Source of the DNA: Alphaproteobacteria bacterium
GTDB lineage: Bacteria; Pseudomonadota; Alphaproteobacteria; Paracaedibacterales; CAIOTO01
Reading direction: 5' to 3'
Assembly: GCA_947488275.1 (NCBI GenBank)
Contig: CANKZX010000014.1
Coordinates: forward strand, 1 to 33,014
Length of the DNA: 33,014 bases
This document shows positions 17,966 through 25,006 of this stretch, piece after piece (position 1 is the first letter of the stretch; every line of letters begins with the position of its first letter). The notes beneath the pieces are model-generated. The model saw only the letters and a program-made list of their open reading frames with translations. It was not told the origin of the DNA and did not search any database. A program made the position numbers and the translations under genes.

Positions 17966-18102
17966 TATCTAACGTCGTGCTTACGTTTTTATTCTTCGCG
18001 TTTTGCCCAGATTTAATCTGGACATCTCGATCCCTGGATCAAGCCTTCGAAAAACGTCGGATGGGTCTTATATTTAGAAAAACGTGAGCACGGCGTTAGA
18101 TA
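17966..18102. repeat. Dispersed palindromic repeat B, copy 1 (MITE-like)
   Basis: A 137-bp element bounded by 25-bp inverted repeats (17966-17990 and 18078-18102) that differ at two positions; the shared inner end is ACGTTTTT / AAAAACGT. Inside are smaller palindromes, CCAGATT-T-AATCTGG and GATCC-CT-GGATC. An inverted second copy lies at 32892-33014. No coding sequence. The remaining bases of the 17955-18190 gap are AT-rich. Confidence 0.88.
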
Positions 18103-18190
18103 GTAATACTATCTTCGGTTTTAAAAATTTGTTAACTATTAAAATTTTTATTTTGAAATTTTAACATTTTGATATCACGATAGATATAAC

Positions 18191-19129
18191 TTAACAAAAG
18201 CCAAATTTATCAAGATTTGTTTGACCTATTATTTGTTTCTTATTCTTTGATTTTCTTCCCCCTGTATTCGCTATAGATTTTCCTTTCACTACCTTCTTCA
18301 TTCTCTGCAGAGGCGCCCCTAACGGTTTGACAGAATTATTTGTCAATATAGATGCGGTAACAGTCGAATTAGTTGTGAATGGATCACTGTCTATTATACC
18401 TGCATCACTCTCATTCGCTGATGCGCGTTGTTTCTTAAAAGATTGAAAAGGTGCTCTATTTACACCGTCTTGAATGAGTGATTCTTGTTCTTTTTCTAAG
18501 CTATCACTTAACATACCTTCTGAATCTGTTGAGAGATGAGCATCTTTTGAATCGGACGCTCCTAATACTTCTAAATCATATTCCTTTTGAAAGAAACGTG
18601 CTGCTGAATTTGCCTGCATATAAGATAGCATTTCTGCTGAATGAACCACATACGCAAAAAATTCATCTGTTTTTTTATCATGTTGAAAACTAAAGTCAAA
18701 GTGTGGGTAATTTTCTTTGTTTTTTCGAATGTAATTTTCAAGCTCTTCTTTTGTTTTGTAACTATCTGTCACAAATACGAGGCTCGCTAAATATTGTGCT
18801 TCTGTAGTTGACGCGCAAACAACCTCTAAAGGTCTTTTGTACGGAACAATCTCAATAAATCCACTATTCATTAAAGGATCATCACGATGACGCATAAATA
18901 ATACTTTTTTTTGTACAGGCTGCGGGTCAAGCGTAGATTTCGGATTATACCATGGATAGGCAGGATCTTGGGATCCTGGTGTCGTTGATTTATCATACAA
19001 AATAGTTCGTGTTCGTGGCGGTGATCCAACCCCTTCAAAAGGAAGTTCACCATTACTACCTTGAGCTGCATGATTCAAACCAAAAACTGAATATGAAATT
19101 AGAATAAATTTTACTATAAAATATTTCAT
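18191..19129 (-). CDS. Exported protein of unknown function with basic, PCNA-box-like C-terminus
   Basis: 312 residues, no family recognised. It has a signal peptide (KYFIVKFILISYSVFGLNHAAQG), a Pro/Thr-rich stretch to about residue 70, then a mixed region (about 80-195) with no motif I know. An acidic/Ser-rich region follows (about 195-270), and then a very basic tail (KKVVKGKSIANTGGRKSKNKK) ending QTNLDKFGFC at 303-312. The ending is close to a PCNA-interacting (PIP) box, Q-x-x-[LIM]-x-x-F-[FY], though Gly replaces the last aromatic. AGGA seven bases before the ATG supports the start. It lies 102 nt downstream of the LRR-like gene on the same strand, and the two may share the CtrA-box promoter. 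Confidence 0.72.
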   Translation of the reverse strand: MKYFIVKFILISYSVFGLNHAAQGSNGELPFEGVGSPPRTRTILYDKSTTPGSQDPAYPWYNPKSTLDPQPVQKKVLFMRHRDDPLMNSGFIEIVPYKRPLEVVCASTTEAQYLASLVFVTDSYKTKEELENYIRKNKENYPHFDFSFQHDKKTDEFFAYVVHSAEMLSYMQANSAARFFQKEYDLEVLGASDSKDAHLSTDSEGMLSDSLEKEQESLIQDGVNRAPFQSFKKQRASANESDAGIIDSDPFTTNSTVTASILTNNSVKPLGAPLQRMKKVVKGKSIANTGGRKSKNKKQIIGQTNLDKFGFC

Positions 19130-19231
19130 GTTTATTCCTAAATGATAAATTAGTAATTCACATGAAAATATATAGTGATTAAATATGGAATATTCAAGTA
19201 TTTTTTTCTATTGTTAAATAGAATATGTATA

Positions 19232-20002
19232 TTATTTTGTACTACTTAGAAGATTTAGCGTTATCTCCTTTTTTATTGCATCAGTTTGCAATGTGTTTGC
19301 ATCAATTTCAGCTAAGTCAGACGTCTGTATGGTAAGGTGGGTTAGCGAAAGTCTTTTAAGAAGGTCATTTAAGTCATGAGACTTAACACCATCACATAAA
19401 TTATAACCAGCACGTCTTTGATATATGGAAACTTTACGTAATTCCAAACGACGTAGTTTTCTTAGTGTGCATAAATGATTTATTGGAAGCTCTGTAATAT
19501 TTTCAAAATTTTCAAAGATAAGTTCTTCTATATTTTTAAATTTTGTTAATTCCGCAAAAAAATCATCCGTGATGGCGTCTGTAATGACAAGTCTTTGGGT
19601 TGACTTAAAGTCATAAACTTCCATAAATTCAGGGGTTGATTGTTGATAAACCGATATACTTTGCAATTTTAATATAACGATTGAAGATGGTGTATAGTCT
19701 GAGGTAATTAATGATGCACTGTTTTCATCAGCTAAGCGTTCAGGTATTTCAAAGGGGATAGGCTTTTCCCCCTGTTCGCCTTTTGATGCATATTGTCGTT
19801 CATCAAGAGTACTTGCAGCTACTGGTTTATACGGTATGACAGATTGATTTTGCCTGCCGCATAATGAAAATTGATTTAAAAAAGCTAAAATACCTAATTC
19901 TTGTCTTGTCTCACTGGCATTTAGATTAAGAGATAGAAATGTACAAACAAAAATAGATACTTTTATATGAAGAAATTGGTATTTTAATTTATTTTCTATC
20001 AT
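19232..20002 (-). CDS. Exported leucine-rich-repeat-like protein
   Basis: 256 residues. The N-terminus is a signal sequence with a long basic lead (MIENKLKYQFLHIKVSIFVCTFLSLNLNA). Residues about 108-235 look like three to five irregular leucine-rich repeats, best seen in FKNIEELIFENFENITELPI, LRKLRRLELRKVSIY and LSLTHLTIQTSDLAEI. LRR proteins in host-associated bacteria commonly bind host proteins, but nothing here fixes a partner. AGGAAG six to seven bases before the ATG at 20002 supports the start. A perfect CtrA box with a -10-like hexamer lies just upstream. The gene sits downstream of gap on the same strand, but the 93-nt gap and the box suggest a separate promoter. Confidence 0.72.
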   Translation of the reverse strand: MIENKLKYQFLHIKVSIFVCTFLSLNLNASETRQELGILAFLNQFSLCGRQNQSVIPYKPVAASTLDERQYASKGEQGEKPIPFEIPERLADENSASLITSDYTPSSIVILKLQSISVYQQSTPEFMEVYDFKSTQRLVITDAITDDFFAELTKFKNIEELIFENFENITELPINHLCTLRKLRRLELRKVSIYQRRAGYNLCDGVKSHDLNDLLKRLSLTHLTIQTSDLAEIDANTLQTDAIKKEITLNLLSSTK

Positions 20003-20033
20003 ACACGCTTCCTAAAATATATTTTTATATCTT

Positions 20034-20066
20034 ATTGTAATGTGTTATTGATTAAAATACCATTAA
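20034..20066 (-). promoter_or_regulatory. Putative CtrA-box promoter of the LRR-like gene
   Basis: Read on the minus strand: TTAATGGTATTTTAA (20066-20052), a perfect TTAA-N7-TTAA, then 12 nt and TACAAT (20039-20034). The box ends 49 nt before the ATG at 20002. Confidence 0.6.
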
Positions 20067-20095
20067 GTTGATTGATACTATCAGGTTAAAAATGA

Positions 20096-21097
20096 TTATG
20101 CTAAATAGGATGCGACATCCAGCATACGATTAGAAAAGCCCCATTCATTATCATACCACGACAATACACGTACAAGTTTGCCATCAACGACGTGTGTTTG
20201 CTTAAGATCCGCAATAGAACTTCGTGGGTCATGATTAAAATCAATTGAAACTAACGGGACAGTGCTTACGCCCAAAATTCCTTTCAACGCACCATCCGTC
20301 GCTGCAGCTGTTAATGCATCATTAATTTCAGTGATAGTGGTATTTTTTTGTGCTATAAATTTAAAATCGACAACTGATACGTTTGGCGTTGGTACACGCA
20401 TAGCTGTTCCATCAAGGCGTCCTTTTAATTCAGGCAGAACAAGACCAACGGCTTTTGCCGCCCCTGTAGAGCTTGGAATCATTGATAGAGCCGCCGCGCG
20501 TGCACGATGTAAATCATTATGAATTGTATCAACGAGGCGTTGATCGCCTGTATACGAATGAATTGTTGTCATAAAACCTGACTCAATACCAACGGCTTTA
20601 TTGAGTACGTGCGCGACAGGTGCCAAACAATTCGTTGTGCATGACGCATTTGATAAAACGGTATGTGTCGTATTAATCGCGTTGTGATTTACACCATAGA
20701 CGACCGTCAAATCGGCGCCATCAGCAGGTGCGGATACCAATACGCGTTTTGCTCCCGCTGTTAAATGTTTTGCAGCTTCTTCTCGTTTGGTGAAACGTCC
20801 AGAACATTCAAAAACAAGATCAATATCCATATCTTTCCATGGTAGAGTTAATGGATCAGGATGTGCTATGACCTTAATTGCCCCGCGTCCTATATCAATG
20901 GAATCCGTGCCTAATGTTAAGGCGCCGCGATATGTACCGTGTACAGAATCATAACGAAAAAGATGAGCATTACTTTCAAGAGAGCCTAAATCATTAATGG
21001 CAACAATTTCAATATCGGCACGTGGTTGCTCAGCAAAGGCACGAAGCACCATACGCCCGATACGTCCAAACCCATTAATTGCAATTCTTAACGTCAT
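20096..21097 (-). CDS. gap: Glyceraldehyde-3-phosphate dehydrogenase, type I
   Basis: 333 residues, full length. The enzyme oxidatively phosphorylates glyceraldehyde-3-phosphate to 1,3-bisphosphoglycerate in glycolysis, or the reverse in gluconeogenesis. The N-terminal NAD fold INGFGRIGR (about 7-15), the Asp in AINDLGS (about D36, favouring NAD), the catalytic C153 in SNASCTTNCLAP and H180 are all present. LVLPELKGRLDGTAMRVP and WYDNEWGFSNRM near the end are family hallmarks. Its ATG overlaps the transketolase stop as ATGA, so the two are translationally coupled. In many alphaproteobacteria pgk follows gap; here the next gene is an unrelated exported protein. Confidence 0.97.
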   Translation of the reverse strand: MTLRIAINGFGRIGRMVLRAFAEQPRADIEIVAINDLGSLESNAHLFRYDSVHGTYRGALTLGTDSIDIGRGAIKVIAHPDPLTLPWKDMDIDLVFECSGRFTKREEAAKHLTAGAKRVLVSAPADGADLTVVYGVNHNAINTTHTVLSNASCTTNCLAPVAHVLNKAVGIESGFMTTIHSYTGDQRLVDTIHNDLHRARAAALSMIPSSTGAAKAVGLVLPELKGRLDGTAMRVPTPNVSVVDFKFIAQKNTTITEINDALTAAATDGALKGILGVSTVPLVSIDFNHDPRSSIADLKQTHVVDGKLVRVLSWYDNEWGFSNRMLDVASYLA

Positions 21098-23076
21098 ACA
21101 TTCATCATCCTTTTCGCTGTGTTAACAATAGCTTGCCGTGTTATACCAAATTTTTCAAATAAAATCGGCGCAGGCGCTGACGCACCAAAATCACGCATAC
21201 CGATAAAGATATCGGTTGCTTTTAGGTATTTCCCCCAACCAAATTCAACACCTGCTTCAATCGCAATAATTGGTGCTTTCCCAAGAATGCGTTGTTTATA
21301 GGCCTCTGCTTGTTTATCAAACAGTTCAAAACACGGCATTGATACAACGGCTGCCCTTATATTGTTGGTTAATAGTTCTGTTTGTGCTTCGACAGCAAGG
21401 GATACTTCTGATCCTGTTGCGATAAGCGTTATTTGGCGATCCGCATCAATATCCCCAAGGATATAACCACCAAAAGCCGTTAAATTAACGTCTGCCGTTG
21501 CTCTTAAGGTTGGAAGATTTTGGCGGGTGAGGGCAAGGACGCTGGGGGTCTCTGTGCTTGTTAATGCTAATTCCCAGCATTCAGCCGTTTCAATACCATC
21601 TGCAGGGCGAAAGACATGCACGTTTGGCATGCACCGAAGGGCAGCTAAATGTTCTACAGGTTGATGGGTGGGACCATCTTCACCAAGACCGATCGAATCA
21701 TGTGTTAGTACATAAATAACAGGTTGTTTCATGAGGGCAGAGAGACGAAGACTCGGTCTAAGGTAGTCACTAAAGACTAAAAATGTACCGCCATAAGGTC
21801 TAAAACCATAAAGGCTAAGTCCATTCATAGCGGCTGCCATTGCATGTTCACGAACACCATAGTTAACATAATTACCATCTCTATGTATTGCATCGACAGT
21901 GGTGTGTTTGTTTGTTTTTGTGTTATTTGACGCTGTTAGATCTGCTGATCCACCAATTAAAAACGGTATTTTGGGCACAAGGACATCAAGCACACGCTGT
22001 GATAAAACACGTGTTGCTTGATTGGGTTTATCAGTCAATAAGTGTTGTTTTAATGTGTTTAGCATATCAGGATTAAATGTTTGTTCTTGCTGTTCAATTA
22101 ACGCTTTTCGATCAGCAGGCAATAGGCGAAGATTGCTTTGCCATAGTTCATAGGTAACTTTGTGACGGTTTGCCGCAGCCATCCAGGCGTAACGGATGGG
22201 AGGTGGTATGTCAAAAGGGTCATATGACCATTTAAGGGCTTCGCGTGTGTGCATAATTTCATCCATGCCGAGTGGACTGCCATGACAAGATGATGTGTTT
22301 GCTTTTGTTGGTGCCCCAAACCCAATAGTCGTTTTGCACGCAAGAAGTGTTGGTGCATCATTTGTTTGCGCCCAAGTTAGAGCTTTTTGAATGTCATCGA
22401 GGTTATGTCCATCAACGGCTCTAACATGCCAGCCAGAGGCTTTGAAACGCATTAACGGATCATCACGTGTCGATAAATCCGTTTTACCATCAATGGTGAT
22501 GCCATTATCATCAAATAAAACAATTAAATTCTTTAAATTTAAATGCCCTGCAAGTGATATTGCTTCTTGGCTGACGCCTTCCATTAAATCGCCATCACCA
22601 CACATAACATACGTTTTATGATCAATAATGTCATTACCAAGACGACTTGACATAATGGATTCACCAAGGGCAAGACCAACAGCTGTTGCAATGCCTTGCC
22701 CAAGCGGTCCTGTTGTTGTTTCAATACCAGGCGTGTGCCCATATTCAGGATGTCCAGGGGTTAGGCTGCCCCATTGTCTAAAATTCTTAAGTTCATCAAT
22801 CGACATTCCAGGGTAATCACATAAGCAAAGGGCACTATAGAGTAACATTGATCCATGCCCAGCCGATAACACGAAACGATCACGATTCGCCCAAGTAGGG
22901 TTAGCTGGATGAAATGTTAGAAACTTATGAAAGAGAACGGTCATAACGTCAGCCATACCCAGCGGCATACCAGGATGTCCTGATTTAGCCTTTTCAACAG
23001 CATCAATGGAAAGAAACCGAAGTGCATGCGCACAATCTGAAAGGGTAGTTGCAGGAAGAGTCGTTGACGAAAACAT
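21094..23076 (-). CDS. tkt: Transketolase
   Basis: 660 residues, normal family length. It transfers two-carbon ketol units between pentose-phosphate sugars using thiamine diphosphate and Mg. Visible are the active-site SGHPGMPLG (about 32-40), GHGSMLLYS, the cofactor motif GDGDLMEGVSQEA (about 160-172) with DDNGITIDG, and the second-domain NYGVREHAMAAAMNG containing the catalytic Glu. GPTHQPVEHLAALR and a C-terminal domain (LIATGSEVSLA) complete the enzyme. It overlaps gap by four bases. The ATG at 23076 gives the usual N-terminus; the ribosome site is weak. In an organism with limited metabolism this pair links glycolytic intermediates to pentose supply. Confidence 0.97.
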   Translation of the reverse strand: MFSSTTLPATTLSDCAHALRFLSIDAVEKAKSGHPGMPLGMADVMTVLFHKFLTFHPANPTWANRDRFVLSAGHGSMLLYSALCLCDYPGMSIDELKNFRQWGSLTPGHPEYGHTPGIETTTGPLGQGIATAVGLALGESIMSSRLGNDIIDHKTYVMCGDGDLMEGVSQEAISLAGHLNLKNLIVLFDDNGITIDGKTDLSTRDDPLMRFKASGWHVRAVDGHNLDDIQKALTWAQTNDAPTLLACKTTIGFGAPTKANTSSCHGSPLGMDEIMHTREALKWSYDPFDIPPPIRYAWMAAANRHKVTYELWQSNLRLLPADRKALIEQQEQTFNPDMLNTLKQHLLTDKPNQATRVLSQRVLDVLVPKIPFLIGGSADLTASNNTKTNKHTTVDAIHRDGNYVNYGVREHAMAAAMNGLSLYGFRPYGGTFLVFSDYLRPSLRLSALMKQPVIYVLTHDSIGLGEDGPTHQPVEHLAALRCMPNVHVFRPADGIETAECWELALTSTETPSVLALTRQNLPTLRATADVNLTAFGGYILGDIDADRQITLIATGSEVSLAVEAQTELLTNNIRAAVVSMPCFELFDKQAEAYKQRILGKAPIIAIEAGVEFGWGKYLKATDIFIGMRDFGASAPAPILFEKFGITRQAIVNTAKRMMNV

Positions 23077-23217
23077 AAGAAATAATACTCTGTCTTAAAT
23101 GATAACGCATTGTAAGTGATTTTTACATAAATCGTACAGATAAAAATAGGGGGATGTAAAAATGCAGAAACGATACCTTTGGTCAAAGCTGAGAAAAACC
23201 ATATGTAGAGAAATATA

Positions 23218-23241
23218 AGGGCTCTGTCGCGACAGAGCCCT
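23218..23241. terminator. Perfect 24-bp palindrome, probable terminator
   Basis: AGGGCTCTGTCG followed by its exact reverse complement, ten bases after the stop of the minus-strand gene at 23252. On the minus strand the following bases are TTATATTT, a poor T-run, so it may be a terminator or a protein-binding palindrome upstream of tkt. Confidence 0.6.
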
Positions 23242-23251
23242 CTCAAGACGT

Positions 23252-24493
23252 TTAGGCGTGCTCTGTTGTATGATTACTTCTACCTTGGACTTTTTCTCTA
23301 TAATTAATTGCATTTTCACGGTTTACTGAATCAAAGCACCTTATTATGGCTGGGTCTGAGTAGTCAAATTCATCTACACTTTTTACAGCTGAATCACTCT
23401 CGTAACTCTGCGTAAATTCATAATTAAGTGTCGCATAGAGGGCAAAAGTTCTGTTAAAAATATATTCAGATGGCGTTTCTCTGTAATCATTTACACTTGG
23501 TATTAAAAGTTTTGAAATGTAGTTAAGAGATATTGATTTAGAAAACCCTGCAACAAAACCCAAATTCCATGAACAGTAAAGATCGTTCCAAGATTTGCAA
23601 AATGGCATGTATAACTGGCATGCTTTTCCATCCTTAGATAATTTTGTTGGTCCCGCACCTGTTATTGGATTATATTTCATTCCAGGAGGATTAATGGCAA
23701 GTTGCCATCCTGCATATGCATTTCCAAAGTTTCCTTTGTAAAGATCAAACAAAGTTGCTTCAAGAATATTTATGGGTAAAATACTGTTGAATTGATTTTC
23801 TTGAATATGCCCGCAACGCATACTGTCAATGGCTCTGGAAAGAGGATATCGTACAGAAAAGAATTTTATACAGAAGGGTATGCTTGCTACACGCCAAATG
23901 CCTATTCCTTTTTGTCTTTCTTCCCAAACGTTATAAGAAGCTTCTAGTATTCCATCGTGGCGTCTTGCTGCATAGGTTAAATTATCTAATGCTTTTGCAA
24001 AAATAATTGCATCTGGTACGAATTTATATTTTTCCTCTCTTGTTTTTGTATTTAAATGTGACAAATCTGATCCCATTATCTTAACCAACACTTTATGCAA
24101 GTAGGGGTTATCTGCTGCAATTCTGGCCATATTATCAACGAAATCACTTAAATCTTCTTTTTCCAACGGAGGAATTAATTCATTTGCAATTGACGTAAAG
24201 GCTGGGTTTACCCATTTGCCATTATGATCCATTAGCTTTAACCCTCTAAACTTTTCTTCCATTTTTTTGTTAATAATCTCTGGCGTTAAGTGTGTCAATG
24301 TTGGCTTTATCCAATCTGCAATTTTTTCTTCGGGGGTAAGTGGCGCACTCCTTTCGTGCTCATCAAAAGCACAGGATTCTGAGGTTATATTAAGAATAAG
24401 AAATGTTATAGATAGGGTCGTAATAAATGAATTTATGAGTTTTTTACATTTTTTTTCAATGGTAATGGTCGGTATATGTCTAAGATTTTTCAT
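23252..24493 (-). CDS. Exported protein of unknown function
   Basis: 413 residues, no family recognised. It has a basic N-region then a hydrophobic core (LINSFITTLSITFLILNITSESCA), typical of a Sec signal. The mature part is largely soluble and mixed alpha/beta in character, with clusters of aromatic residues and about seven cysteines (e.g. ACQLYMPFCKSWNDLYCSWN) that could form disulphides. No enzyme motif is visible. The ATG at 24493 was chosen over the one at 24529 because AAGGGAG stands five bases upstream. It is followed by a perfect 24-bp palindrome. The upstream 513-bp region is shared with the divergent cckA gene. Role unknown; as one of several exported unknowns here it may belong to the host-interaction set. 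Confidence 0.75.
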   Translation of the reverse strand: MKNLRHIPTITIEKKCKKLINSFITTLSITFLILNITSESCAFDEHERSAPLTPEEKIADWIKPTLTHLTPEIINKKMEEKFRGLKLMDHNGKWVNPAFTSIANELIPPLEKEDLSDFVDNMARIAADNPYLHKVLVKIMGSDLSHLNTKTREEKYKFVPDAIIFAKALDNLTYAARRHDGILEASYNVWEERQKGIGIWRVASIPFCIKFFSVRYPLSRAIDSMRCGHIQENQFNSILPINILEATLFDLYKGNFGNAYAGWQLAINPPGMKYNPITGAGPTKLSKDGKACQLYMPFCKSWNDLYCSWNLGFVAGFSKSISLNYISKLLIPSVNDYRETPSEYIFNRTFALYATLNYEFTQSYESDSAVKSVDEFDYSDPAIIRCFDSVNRENAINYREKVQGRSNHTTEHA

Positions 24494-25006
24494 ATGAACT
24501 CCCTTGAAGGTTAAATGTATATGATTCACGCACTTCTGAAGAATTAATGACTTGGTCTATAATTAATTTAATCAAATATTTTTTTATATTATTCGTGAAA
24601 TAAATTTTTTTAAAAATAATGTAAATATATTAAAAATAAATACACGCAATAAATTATAATGTATATCCTTTGATGATTATGTTTGCCGAACGTTTAAAAA
24701 TAAGCTTTTTATTCTAAAACGTTGTGTGGTGGATTTTAATCGTATAGATATGTAAAACAATTGATGCTATATTGAATAATATTTATAAATTGTTAATAAT
24801 TTATTAACATAGAATAAAAAAAATTAATTATTATTTATTTGTATTAATAATTAGACTGCATGCGATTAGCCTTTTCATTTACCTAGGATTCGTTAATTTT
24901 CTTCTTTGTGAAATGTTGATTGCTTGTTATCGTAGTGGTGTAAGAAACGTGTAGACATGGGGTTACCTTGGTAATCTCTTGAACATTGAGTGGTTAGTTA
25001 AATTTT
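24494..25006. other. Long AT-rich intergenic region between divergent genes, with a CtrA box
   Basis: 513 bp without a credible reading frame. It holds one perfect TTAA-N7-TTAA (TTAATAATTTATTAA, 24793-24807), 199 nt before the cckA ATG and 299 nt before the divergent exported-protein ATG. It also holds a GATTC (24887-24891, a GANTC methylation-type site) next to a lone TTAA. Most of it is runs of A and T, so a chance box is plausible. No hairpin terminator or RNA gene was recognised. Confidence 0.5.

Noticed and set aside
17869-18087. 72-residue plus-strand reading frame at the end of the third NHL gene
   Set aside because: It is an out-of-frame shadow extending into repeat B, which explains the open frame.
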